40,072 nucleotides of DNA from an uncultured Ruminococcus sp. Lineage in GTDB: Bacteria; Bacillota; Clostridia; Oscillospirales; Acutalibacteraceae. Position 1 is the stretch's first letter, and every line of letters starts with the position of its first letter. Location of the stretch: assembly GCA_934476515.1 (NCBI GenBank), contig CAKSNZ010000018.1:1-40072 (forward strand), written 5' to 3'. This document shows, piece after piece, positions 1 to 7,077 of the stretch. The notes under the pieces are model-generated. The model was not told where the DNA came from, searched no databases, and worked only from the letters and a program-made list of their open reading frames with translations. The position numbers were made by a program, and so were the translations under genes.

Positions 1-199
1 TATGCCTTTAATTTTATCACAAAACTGTATACCATGTCCTTTCTCTGTTGTATACCATCTTATTACTCTATACACATCGTTCGCCCGTTAAAAAGTGTGA
101 TACCTATGGGATTATTGTCCTATTTGCAGATTATAAATTTATAATATCTACAAAGGACAAAATACAAATAGAAAGGTTAATTTTCAAACGTGACATCAA

Positions 200-310
200 T
201 TAAGTGAACATCAAAGAAAACGAGCCATAGGCGAAGTTTGATTTGCTAATGTGAACTTATGCAAAAGTTTTTTGTAAAAAACTTTTGTTGAAAGACCCTA
301 CACCTGTGAG
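200..310. repeat. Structured dispersed repeat, copy 1
   Basis: This copy matches the sequence at 1949-2060 in the same orientation, nearly identically over the first 49 bases and more loosely afterwards. It contains a small hairpin around GCC-ATA-GGC and a longer hairpin with arms CAAAAGTTTTTT and AAAAAACTTTTG near 261-286. The two copies flank the FTR-thioredoxin-Rrf2 genes. It could be a MITE-like element or a structured intergenic repeat; I do not recognise a named family. Confidence 0.8.
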
Positions 311-515
311 TCATAGTTTCATATGATTTTATGGTATATATTCTCACTACAAATTTGCCTTTAACCACAATCAAAATTAAAAAGACAAACCCTAATTTTT
401 CAAACTTATCTATATACAAAAACAAATTGAAAATACAAAATTATAGTACAAACTTATAACAACGCAGAAAAGGATTTTAAAGGAAAATATTAATTTTACA
501 GGTGACAAAATAAAA

Positions 516-539
516 AAGTGGCAGAAAAATCTACCACTT
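516..539 (-). terminator. Terminator after rrf2
   Basis: Arms AAGTGGCAGA (516-525) and TCTACCACTT (530-539) with loop AAAA. On the minus RNA all ten pairs form, one of them G-U, followed by a U-rich tail. It lies 86 bases past the rrf2 stop codon. Confidence 0.8.
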
Positions 540-624
540 AAAATATTTTTATTTATTTTTTTTGAAGAAATTACTTATTGCAAATTAGATAAAGTAGCCT
601 ATATCAATTAAAATTTTAGGAAAA

Positions 625-1062
625 TTAAATACAATAAAAGTCACCTTTATTTGCATCATTCATTTCTATCAAATCTTCAATAGTGAACTTATCCACATAA
701 TTAGTAACCACATTATAAAGACCTTTCCAGAAAGGTAAAGTCTGGCACATTGAAGCAAGTTCACAAGTATTTTCTTCTGTTTCAAGGCAAGGAATCGGAG
801 CTAAAGAACCCTCAATAAATCTTAGCACATCACCAACAACAATATTACTTGCCGGTCTGGATAGCTTATAACCACCGGAATGACCTCTAAGACTGTTTAA
901 GAAACCACCTTTATTCAGCATACCAACAATGGTTTCCATATATTTAATAGAAATTTTCTGTCTTTCGGAAATGCTTTTAATTGAAATATAACCATCCTTT
1001 GCGTTAATAGCAAGGTCAATTAAAATTCTCAATGCATATCTACCTTTGGTGGAAACTTTCAT
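625..1062 (-). CDS. Rrf2/IscR-family transcriptional regulator
   Basis: This 145-residue protein is a winged-helix regulator of the Rrf2 family (usual length 130-165). The N-terminal MKVSTKGRYALRILIDLA and the RGHSGGYKLSRP wing are diagnostic. Three cysteines near residues 92, 99 and 105 (PCLETEENTCELASMC) match the spacing of Fe-S cluster ligands in IscR-type members, so it probably senses Fe-S or redox state; that is family knowledge, not shown here. GGAGAG lies upstream of the ATG. It is the last gene after the thioredoxin set, separated by 67 bp that carry their own promoter-like sequence (1105-1133), so it may be transcribed both with the operon and alone. The likely target is the adjacent redox operon (inference from context). 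Confidence 0.9.
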   Translation of the reverse strand: MKVSTKGRYALRILIDLAINAKDGYISIKSISERQKISIKYMETIVGMLNKGGFLNSLRGHSGGYKLSRPASNIVVGDVLRFIEGSLAPIPCLETEENTCELASMCQTLPFWKGLYNVVTNYVDKFTIEDLIEMNDANKGDFYCI

Positions 1063-1104
1063 TTTCTTCTCTCCTTTCCCTACTTTTTCTATAGGAATAG
1101 TTAT

Positions 1105-1133
1105 ATTTTAACAGAGAGATAAGAAAAAATCAA
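1105..1133 (-). promoter_or_regulatory. Promoter of rrf2
   Basis: On the minus strand there is a -35 TTGATT (1128-1133), a 17-nt spacer and a -10 TAAAAT (1105-1110). The -35 overlaps the stop region of the upstream 68-residue gene. Confidence 0.55.
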
Positions 1134-1336
1134 GCCTTCTTTATCTTATTATCAACAATTACTACATTGTCGCCAACATTAATATCCATTTGATAAAGAT
1201 ACATATCCCCTTGCTTAATGACTTTTTTGTTGTTGTCTTCATCAAGCAGTATCACTTCATCCATTGGCACTTGACCATCAGGCAAACCCTCACAACCAAA
1301 GTCAGGTTCAATAATATCAAGAACTTTGTAAATCAT
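1130..1336 (-). CDS. Small conserved-looking protein linked to thioredoxin
   Basis: This 68-residue acidic protein has no family I can name. It contains a DFGCEG motif with its only cysteine at residue 15 and a C-terminal GDNVVIVDNK stretch that could form a short beta-barrel. Its ATG overlaps the thioredoxin stop by one base (TAATG), so the two are translationally coupled. That coupling, and its place in an FTR operon, suggest it assists ferredoxin-dependent thioredoxin reduction. It could stand in for the small SH3-like variable subunit of plant-type FTR, but I see no clear sequence similarity and this is inference. Confidence 0.7.
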   Translation of the reverse strand: MIYKVLDIIEPDFGCEGLPDGQVPMDEVILLDEDNNKKVIKQGDMYLYQMDINVGDNVVIVDNKIKKA

Positions 1337-1653
1337 TACTTCACCAATTTAATAATCTTCTCAATATCTTCTTTTGGTCTGTAACCAACTACAGAATCAA
1401 TGATTTCACCATTTTTAATAACAACAATGGTTGGAATACTTACAATCTTGAAAGCATTTGAAAGTTCAGGTTCTTCATCAACATTGACTTTACAAACCTT
1501 TACATCAGGATAATTCTTTGCAACTTCTTCAACTACAGGTGCCATCATCTTGCAAGGACCACACCAAGTTGCCCAAAAGTCAATTACTACTACCTTTTCA
1601 GTTTCCATAACCTCATTATGGTAGCTATCTTTAGTTAAATTAATAATACTCAT
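1336..1653 (-). CDS. trxA: Thioredoxin
   Basis: This 105-residue thioredoxin has the active site WATWCGPCKMM at about residues 25-35, the cis-proline segment SIPTIVV and the final GYRPKEDIEKII helix. An in-frame extension to 1794 overlaps the upstream FTR gene and gives no thioredoxin-like sequence, so I chose the ATG at 1653, which follows an AAGGTG ribosome binding site. It reduces disulfides in cytosolic proteins. The gene lies 10 bp after an FTR catalytic subunit and overlaps the next gene, so its electron donor is probably ferredoxin through that FTR rather than NADPH. Confidence 0.95.
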   Translation of the reverse strand: MSIINLTKDSYHNEVMETEKVVVIDFWATWCGPCKMMAPVVEEVAKNYPDVKVCKVNVDEEPELSNAFKIVSIPTIVVIKNGEIIDSVVGYRPKEDIEKIIKLVK

Positions 1654-1663
1654 ATTTTTCACC

Positions 1664-1861
1664 TTATTTTTCTTTATAGTATAGCATACAGTGACAGTAG
1701 CCCTCAAAGTTAGGGTCGGCAATTTGTTCTCTAAACTCCTTGCACATACACTTGTAGTCCTCTGTTTTTTCTCTTCTACAAGGGCAATAACCACCCTTTT
1801 CTTTAAGACCTTGTTTTACTGCCTCTACTATTTCTTTATTTTCATTATATCTTATTTTCAT
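1664..1861 (-). CDS. Ferredoxin-thioredoxin reductase catalytic (beta) subunit, minimal form
   Basis: This 65-residue protein carries three Cys-x-Cys pairs: CPC at 26-28, CMC at 38-40 and CHC at 56-58. This is the signature of the FTR catalytic chain, in which four cysteines bind a [4Fe-4S] cluster and two form the redox-active disulfide. The spacing (CPC-x9-CMC-x15-CHC) differs from the plant and cyanobacterial form (x16 and x8), and the protein is about half as long as those. It is first in the operon, followed after 10 bp by thioredoxin. The upstream AGG is a weak ribosome binding site. The sequence supports the family strongly; use of ferredoxin is inferred from the family. Confidence 0.88.
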   Translation of the reverse strand: MKIRYNENKEIVEAVKQGLKEKGGYCPCRREKTEDYKCMCKEFREQIADPNFEGYCHCMLYYKEK

Positions 1862-1948
1862 TTTCGTAACCTAAAAATTTTAATTTTGAATATATGATTT
1901 TATTGTGCATCTCAATACAATTGCAAGCAAACTTTTTCGGGCGAACAC

Positions 1949-2060
1949 TTAAGTGAACATCAAAGAAAACGAGCCATAGGCGAAGTTTGATTTGCTAGTG
2001 AGAACTTATGCAAAAGTTTTTAGAATTAAAAACTTTTGCAGTGAAGCCCCTACAACTGTA
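1949..2060. repeat. Structured dispersed repeat, copy 2
   Basis: Direct copy of the element at 200-310. The long hairpin is kept (arms CAAAAGTTTTTA and TAAAAACTTTTG, 2010-2037) although the innermost bases differ from copy 1 on both arms in a compensating way. That suggests the fold matters and not only the sequence. It lies between the FTR operon and the 3-prime end of the capA-like gene. Confidence 0.8.
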
Positions 2061-2114
2061 AGCCGTAATTCTGTAGTTAAACTCTATGACTGCAAATCAT
2101 AGTTTGATACAAAA

Positions 2115-3398
2115 TTATTTTGCACAAGCTGTGAAAGGTAAAGTCTTGTCATACTTTTGGAATACCTTTTTATATGTATTATAAACTTCCTTATATTCAG
2201 GTAGGTACTCCTTGATTTCACTACTGCTGAAAGGAATAATCAAATGGTCTCTCCATGTTGCTTGGTTAAAGTAACAGTAAAGTAAATTATTCTCTAGGTT
2301 TTCAAAAGTGATTTTTGTTTTACCGTCTTTAGTAGTTTTCTTAACTGTCATAGTAGCAAGAATACTTGTTACCTTGTTATAATTTTCGTCTTGATACTGT
2401 GAACATAACAGATTACCCATTGAGTAATAAACCAAAGTATCACCAACATATCTTGCAGGTTCAATTACATGAGGGTGAGTACCAATTACCAGGTTAACAC
2501 CGTTATCAGCAAGGAACTGTGCCATATCATCCTGATATTCTGATTCATCAGGCATATATTCAACACCGGCATGCATACCAACAATTAAGAAGTCAACATT
2601 ATCTCTTACAGCTTCAATATCTTTCTTAACTTGCTTTTTATATGCTTGATACTTAGTATCCTTTGCAGGGTCATTAATTTCCAGGTCAATTGGCCAAACA
2701 TTAACCATATATTCCTTACCATCCGGTACAGGAATACCGTTTGTGCCATATGTATAGTCAAGCATTGTATATTTAATGTCGTTACATTCAAGTACATTTA
2801 CTGCATCTCTGTCTGCTTGGCTATCATAAGTACCCATCATATATACATTATGTTCTTTTCTTTGCTTGTCCCAATATTTACAAGAATTTAGGATACCCTC
2901 TTCACCACCATCCATTGAATGGTTAGTGGCAGTTGAAACCAGGTTATAACCTAGGTCAACCATAGCGTCACCGGCTTCTTGTGGACTGACAAATAGTGGA
3001 TAATCGGAAAGTCCCATTTCTGTACCACCAAGGATTGTTTCTTGGTTATAGTAGTTTACATCACACTTAGAAGTAAACTGCTTTAGGTTCTTAACCATTG
3101 GTTTAAAGTTATATCCGTTGCCACCGGCAAGTTCATTTGCACCTTTATAAATTGAACTATAAATAATATAGTCACCGGCAATAGACATATTAAATGAACT
3201 TTCTGTTGCTTTTGCTGTTGTTGTAGTCTGTGGTTTTGTTTCGTTAGTATCACCCTTGTTGCTACAACCTTTTGCACAAGAAGTAATACTGACAATTATT
3301 ACAATGAGAAGTACAACTAAAATTCCTAAACCCACAAAAGGAATCATTGAATACTGTCTTTTGTTGCCTCTCTTATCTACATATCCTCTTCTAGCCAC
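2115..3398 (-). CDS. CapA-family membrane-anchored phosphoesterase-like protein
   Basis: This 427-residue protein has a short basic N-terminus, one membrane segment at about residues 18-42, a Thr-rich linker, then a CapA/PGA_cap domain of the calcineurin-like fold. Visible family motifs are SIAGDYIIYSS, the STATNHSMDGG block, MHAGVEYMPDESEYQ, VIGTHPHVIEPAR and YYSMGNLL. CapA proteins take part in poly-gamma-glutamate or other surface polymer export and anchoring; the substrate here is unknown and no capB or capC is nearby. I chose the GTG at 3398, which follows GGAGG by a normal spacing. A longer ATG frame to 3446 would overlap the upstream gene. It is the last gene of a four-gene minus-strand operon. 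Confidence 0.88.
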   Translation of the reverse strand: MARRGYVDKRGNKRQYSMIPFVGLGILVVLLIVIIVSITSCAKGCSNKGDTNETKPQTTTTAKATESSFNMSIAGDYIIYSSIYKGANELAGGNGYNFKPMVKNLKQFTSKCDVNYYNQETILGGTEMGLSDYPLFVSPQEAGDAMVDLGYNLVSTATNHSMDGGEEGILNSCKYWDKQRKEHNVYMMGTYDSQADRDAVNVLECNDIKYTMLDYTYGTNGIPVPDGKEYMVNVWPIDLEINDPAKDTKYQAYKKQVKKDIEAVRDNVDFLIVGMHAGVEYMPDESEYQDDMAQFLADNGVNLVIGTHPHVIEPARYVGDTLVYYSMGNLLCSQYQDENYNKVTSILATMTVKKTTKDGKTKITFENLENNLLYCYFNQATWRDHLIIPFSSSEIKEYLPEYKEVYNTYKKVFQKYDKTLPFTACAK

Positions 3399-3412
3399 TT
3401 TTACCCTCCAAA

Positions 3413-4171
3413 TTAATTGTCTTTCTTTCGTTGTATGTGGTAACAAATTTTTGTAAGTTGTTTATTCGGTAAAAATCTCATAAAGAAATTAGCACTTTTC
3501 ATTGTAAATGATGGCATAATAATCATCTTATTCTTTAGTGCATTGTCTATGGCATACTTTGCAGCATAAGTTTGGTCAATACCTTTAATTGCAAAGTTAA
3601 CACCGGCAACTTTGTTAAACTCTGTTTTAACAGGTCCGGGACAAAAACAACTGATATGAACATTGCTTTTCTTTCTTCTAAGTTCTTCATATATACCTTC
3701 GCTAAGTCTTACAACATAGTTCTTTGAGGCATAATATGAACTCATAAGAGGTCCTGCTAAGAAACCTGCTGATGAAGCTACATTAAGGATATGCCCTTTA
3801 TCTTTCTTGATAAAGTCTCTTAAAAACAACTTAGTAAGAATATGAACTGCTGTAATGTTGGTATTAATAAGGTCAATTTCTCTATCCAAATCAATATTAG
3901 CAAATTCTCCGTAAATACCAAAACCGGCATTATTAATAAGAAAATCTATATTTTCATTAGCAGTTTCTTCATAAAGTTTCTTTGCATTTTCCGGTACAGA
4001 CAAATCTGTTGTGATTATCTTTACCTCAGGTTTACCTATTAAACTTTTCTTTAGCTTAACAAGGTTTTCTTCTCGTCTAGCTACAAGAATAAGTGAATAG
4101 CCTTTACTAAAAAGATACTTAGCCATTTCTCTACCCATTCCGGAACTTGCACCGGTAATAAGAGCCTTCAT
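3413..4171 (-). CDS. Short-chain dehydrogenase/reductase
   Basis: This 252-residue protein is a classical SDR. It has the nucleotide-binding TGASSGMG at residues 6-13, NNAGFG near 88, catalytic Ser in the ASSAG block and the Tyr-Lys pair in SYYASKNY near 150. The Arg-rich stretch ARREENL after the second strand suggests NADP preference (family knowledge). The sequence resembles DltE/YqjQ-type SDRs, but the substrate cannot be told. It sits 21 bp after the GNAT gene and 14 bp before the CapA gene in the same operon. Confidence 0.9.
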   Translation of the reverse strand: MKALITGASSGMGREMAKYLFSKGYSLILVARREENLVKLKKSLIGKPEVKIITTDLSVPENAKKLYEETANENIDFLINNAGFGIYGEFANIDLDREIDLINTNITAVHILTKLFLRDFIKKDKGHILNVASSAGFLAGPLMSSYYASKNYVVRLSEGIYEELRRKKSNVHISCFCPGPVKTEFNKVAGVNFAIKGIDQTYAAKYAIDNALKNKMIIMPSFTMKSANFFMRFLPNKQLTKICYHIQRKKDN

Positions 4172-4192
4172 TTAATCACCAATTTCTAAAAA

Positions 4193-4720
4193 TTATCCTT
4201 CAAGAACAACTTTGTCTTTTTCTAATTCTTCTTCATTTTCAGGCATACCAAGGTCATCTTCGTTGATAATATCCTTAGTGTATGTTCTCCACTTAATAAC
4301 CTTTTTGCCACCGATAGTATGCTTATAAAAATGTTGGGCATCTTTGTTCCATTCTAAACATTCCCACTTAATTTTTACACAATCATGGACTTTAGCTACC
4401 TTTTCGCATACATCAAAGAACTTTGTACCGATACCTTGTCCTCTATAAGCACTTCTTACATAAATATCTTCAATGTACATTACCTTTTTCATAGGGAATG
4501 TTGCAATTTGGAAGAAGTATGTACAGAAACCAACAATTTCACCATCAATCTCAGCCTTTAGAATATGCAATAGTTTTTCTTCAAAAACCATTTTTCCTAT
4601 TTCATCAGGTGAAGCTGTGTGGTAGTCTTCCATTCTTTCAAATGTAGCAAAATGCTTATATAGACGATAAATAAGGTCTAAATCCTTTTTTTCAATATAA
4701 CTTACTTTTAATTTTCCCAT
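4193..4720 (-). CDS. GNAT-family N-acetyltransferase
   Basis: This 175-residue protein has the GNAT acetyl-CoA binding motif A (IYVRSAYRGQGIGTKFFD, about residues 88-105) and motif B (WNKDAQHFYKH). The general shape resembles the YhbS and diamine acetyltransferase-like group (175 residues is typical). A C-terminal acidic tail of about 20 residues (EEELEKDK) extends beyond the core. GAGGAG precedes the ATG. The substrate is unknown. It lies between the MBL-fold gene (39 bp gap) and the SDR gene (21 bp gap). Confidence 0.9.
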   Translation of the reverse strand: MGKLKVSYIEKKDLDLIYRLYKHFATFERMEDYHTASPDEIGKMVFEEKLLHILKAEIDGEIVGFCTYFFQIATFPMKKVMYIEDIYVRSAYRGQGIGTKFFDVCEKVAKVHDCVKIKWECLEWNKDAQHFYKHTIGGKKVIKWRTYTKDIINEDDLGMPENEEELEKDKVVLEG

Positions 4721-4759
4721 TTTATGTTCTCCTCTTTTACAAATAATTCTATAGTAGAA

Positions 4760-5557
4760 TTATAAGTTGAAAACTTCTAAGTCATCAGGTACATAAAGGT
4801 TGCCTGAATAAAACTCTTTTCCCTCTTTTGTATATAGTTCTTTTCTGTTAGTGATGTTCTTATCCTCTGTATGATAAAGAATAAGGTTCTTTACATTAAG
4901 TTTCTCAGCTAAGATACAAGCATCCTTTGCTGTTGAATGGTGCTTTTCATATGGATGAAACTTTTCCCTATCTTCATAAAGGCAGAAAGCCTCATGTAGT
5001 AGATATGTACTATCCTGTACATATTCTTTTTCCACTTCATTATATGGTTCATCACCACAACAAGTTAACTTATCTTTACCGTAATACATAGTAAAACCAA
5101 ACTGCTTTGCCTTAGTAGAATGAATATCAAAGAACTTTACTTTATTGCCTAGGATAGTAACTTCACCACCATCTTCAACAGAGATTAGGTGAAACTTTTT
5201 TCCTATATAATCAATCTGTTTAGGTTGAAGTAACATAGTAGCAATGTCAGTAATTATCTTTATTAATTCACTATGAGCATAAAGATTAACTTCTTTATCG
5301 AAAGTACCTCTGCTCATATTCTGAGTAAATACTCTAACCAGCCATATAATACCGGTAATATGGTCAATGTGCTTATGTGTTACAAAGATATTTTTGATTT
5401 TCTTCCAATCAATATTCGCCTTTTCAAGTTGGCTTAGGATTTGGTTTCCTCCACCACCATCAACTAGGAAATACTCATCATTTTGTTCAATTGCAAAACA
5501 AGTATTGTAGCACTTAGTTACCATTGCATTACCTGTACCTAATATAGTTAATTTCAT
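4760..5557 (-). CDS. MBL-fold metal-dependent hydrolase (RNase Z-like)
   Basis: This 265-residue protein has the metallo-beta-lactamase motif THKHIDH near residues 60-66, an Asp-Gly rich first motif (VDGGGGNQ), further likely metal ligands in CCGDEP and LHEAF, and a late histidine in ILYHTED. The arrangement resembles RNase Z-type and phosphodiesterase-type MBL proteins. A tRNA-processing role is possible, but no flexible exosite arm is obvious. It is the first gene of the operon that runs to the CapA-like gene, with a consensus promoter upstream. Confidence 0.88.
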   Translation of the reverse strand: MKLTILGTGNAMVTKCYNTCFAIEQNDEYFLVDGGGGNQILSQLEKANIDWKKIKNIFVTHKHIDHITGIIWLVRVFTQNMSRGTFDKEVNLYAHSELIKIITDIATMLLQPKQIDYIGKKFHLISVEDGGEVTILGNKVKFFDIHSTKAKQFGFTMYYGKDKLTCCGDEPYNEVEKEYVQDSTYLLHEAFCLYEDREKFHPYEKHHSTAKDACILAEKLNVKNLILYHTEDKNITNRKELYTKEGKEFYSGNLYVPDDLEVFNL

Positions 5558-5587
5558 AAATTCACCTCTTTAACTACATACAATTAT

Positions 5588-5616
5588 ATTATATCATTTA
5601 CAAAGATTTAACACAA
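5588..5616 (-). promoter_or_regulatory. Promoter of the MBL-GNAT-SDR-CapA operon
   Basis: On the minus strand there is a -35 TTGTGT (5611-5616), a 17-nt spacer and a -10 TATAAT (5588-5593). An inverted repeat CAATATATA (5614-5622) and TATATATTG (5635-5643) starts within the -35 and could be an operator. Confidence 0.65.
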
Positions 5617-5681
5617 TATATATTTTTGCATAACTATATATTGTTGCAAAAAAAGTTATATTGAAAATTTTTGCAGAAAAA

Positions 5682-5702
5682 AAGACGGAATAAATCCGTC
5701 TT
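5682..5702 (-). terminator. Terminator after the DUF2752 gene
   Basis: Arms AAGACGGA (5682-5689) and TCCGTCTT (5695-5702), loop ATAAA. It is followed on the minus strand by a U-rich tail (5675-5683 is A-rich on the plus strand). Confidence 0.85.
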
Positions 5703-5723
5703 AAAATAGATTAATAATATTTT

Positions 5724-6119
5724 CTAAAATGGTGCTATAGCCGGTATAAAATTTCTGGCTACCGAATATATTACCGACAATATAATTAAAGTGTAAATAA
5801 ACTTATTGCTATGTATAGGAAATTGAATATTCTTTCCAAATACTTTTAAAATAAATTCTACATAATACATTAACCCAAGAACTATACCAACAATTATAAA
5901 AGCATTTTGCCTTAATGAAAGTAAAAAATCAAAATGCAATAAAGCTATAACCGACCTAGTCATTCCACATCCGGGACAATTAATGTGGAAAAGTGTATAT
6001 GTTATACATGGCGGCAAAGAAATATTATTTGCCACATATACTGCCAATATATATAATAAGAAAACTGCTACTAAGGGTACTAAAAACACCAGTACCCTTT
6101 TTACAATACTTTTATTCAT
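5724..6119 (-). CDS. DUF2752 integral membrane protein
   Basis: This 131-residue membrane protein contains the DUF2752 hallmark CPGCGMTRS at residues 48-56, between about three predicted transmembrane segments. The function of the family is not established. I chose the ATG at 6119, preceded by AGGAAAG. A longer TTG frame to 6146 would start inside the terminator hairpin at 6134-6159 and is unlikely. It sits between two terminators of almost identical stem, so it is probably its own transcription unit or depends on read-through from the upstream DUF4190-like gene, the usual genomic partner type of DUF2752. Confidence 0.85.
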   Translation of the reverse strand: MNKSIVKRVLVFLVPLVAVFLLYILAVYVANNISLPPCITYTLFHINCPGCGMTRSVIALLHFDFLLSLRQNAFIIVGIVLGLMYYVEFILKVFGKNIQFPIHSNKFIYTLIILSVIYSVARNFIPAIAPF

Positions 6120-6133
6120 AACTTTCCTAACAA

Positions 6134-6159
6134 AAAAGACGGACAACAGCCCGTCTTTT
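6134..6159 (-). terminator. Terminator after the DUF4190-like gene
   Basis: Arms AAAAGACGG (6134-6142) and CCGTCTTTT (6151-6159) with an 8-nt loop, followed by a U-run on the minus RNA. It shares the AAGACGG/CCGTCTT stem with the terminator at 5682-5702. Confidence 0.8.
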
Positions 6160-6178
6160 GGATTAACATAATTAACTA

Positions 6179-6622
6179 TTAATAATATCTACTAGTATTA
6201 TATACAGCACTAAATGAACCATAAACTACTAGTACATAAATGAAGTAAATTGCCCATATTGCAAGTGCAACAATAGAAAGTACAATACCTGCAGTAGCCA
6301 TACCGTTATCTGTTGGCTTTTTCTTGCGAGAAAGGACACCAAGAACAATACTTACGATTGAGCAAACTGAACCACAACAAGGGAAGAAAGAAACAATACC
6401 TAGAACTAATGAAGCAATAGCAAGGCCTTTGCTATTGTCCTGAGGTTGCTGATATTGGTTAGGAGCATAGTTGTTATAATTGTTGTAGTTATTAGGCTGA
6501 TTATACTGTTGCTGATTGTACTGTGGCTGATTATACTGTTGTTGATTGTACTGCTGATTGTACTGATCATTCTGTTGATTATACTGATTGTTTTGCTGAT
6601 TATTTTGTCAATTTTTTGCCAT
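6179..6622 (-). pseudogene. DUF4190-like Gln/Asn/Tyr-rich membrane protein with in-frame TGA
   Basis: Read from the ATG at 6622, the frame gives four codons (Met-Ala-Lys-Asn), a TGA at 6608-6610, then 142 sense codons to a TAA at 6179. The body has about 45 residues of Gln/Asn/Tyr repeats (NQQYNQQQYNQP), then the DUF4190 pattern: KGLAIASLVLGIVSFFP, a CC pair, a basic turn RKKKPTDNG, and a second hydrophobic segment. No ATG, GTG or TTG lies in frame between the TGA and the first membrane segment, and no good ribosome binding site precedes 6622. One extra base near 6600 would join the body to the overlapping +1 frame. It is either a freshly broken gene or a sequence error. TGA acts as a stop elsewhere here (8544). 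Confidence 0.75.
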
Positions 6623-6639
6623 TTCACATTGGCATATGT

Positions 6640-6667
6640 TTGACAATTATAATAAATAGTTTATAAT
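6640..6667 (+). promoter_or_regulatory. Promoter of ybjQ-like gene
   Basis: Perfect -35 TTGACA (6640-6645), 16-nt spacer, perfect -10 TATAAT (6662-6667). It lies in the divergent space facing the DUF4190-like gene. Confidence 0.85.
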
Positions 6668-6695
6668 GTAATTATATTTATGTAGGAGGAAGATT

Positions 6696-7010
6696 ATGTT
6701 TATTTCAACAACAGAAACAGTACCGGGTATGAATTATCAAATTCTTGGTGTTGTACAGGGTAACACAGTACAGTCAAAGGACTTTGTAAGTGACTTTAAA
6801 CAAGGTTTTAAGAGCATTGTTGGTGGTGAACTAAATGACTATACAGAAATGATGAATACTGCAAGAGGTGTTGCTCTAGACAGAATGGTTAATCAGGCAA
6901 TGCAGATGGGTGCTGACGGTGTTATCGGTATTAGATACACTACATCATCAATTTTGCAACAAAGCTCTGAAATCTTAGCATATGGAACTGCTATTAAATT
7001 TGTTTATTAA
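6696..7010 (+). CDS. YbjQ/UPF0145 family protein
   Basis: This 104-residue protein has the YbjQ_1 family pattern: an N-terminal STTETVPGMNYQILGVV strand, an ARGVALDRMVNQAMQMGADGVIGIRY core and a C-terminal YGTAIKF strand. The length is typical (103-110). Members are pentameric and have been called heavy-metal binding, but their function is uncertain. AGGAGG precedes the ATG. It is a single-gene unit between a consensus promoter and a bidirectional terminator. Confidence 0.92.
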   Translation: MFISTTETVPGMNYQILGVVQGNTVQSKDFVSDFKQGFKSIVGGELNDYTEMMNTARGVALDRMVNQAMQMGADGVIGIRYTTSSILQQSSEILAYGTAIKFVY

Positions 7011-7043
7011 TTTCAAAATTTAATTCTATAAAAGAACTATACA

Positions 7044-7069
7044 AAAAGTCCGACTTTTGTCGGACTTTT
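7044..7069. terminator. Bidirectional terminator between ybjQ-like gene and bsh
   Basis: Arms AAAAGTCCGAC (7044-7054) and GTCGGACTTTT (7059-7069), loop TTTT. A T-rich tail on either strand serves both convergent genes. Confidence 0.9.
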
Positions 7070-7077
7070 ATTTTTAC

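Larger units (their letters stand above)
1..624. other. Left-edge stretch without a convincing gene
   Basis: I see no reliable gene here. A minus-strand frame stays open from 87 to the edge (29 codons) but has no ribosome binding site or recognisable domain. The stretch holds one copy of a structured repeat (200-310) and the terminator of the rrf2 gene (516-539). The rest is AT-rich sequence without visible structure. Confidence 0.5.

Noticed and set aside
1..87. Minus-strand open frame of 29 codons at the left edge
   Set aside because: It has no ribosome binding site or known motif and is cut by the window edge. I cannot tell gene from chance.
6179..6622. Reassignment of TGA as a sense codon
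   Set aside because: The gene at 8544 ends in TGA with a normal ATGA overlap, and the other genes run at full family length without internal TGA, so TGA is a stop here.
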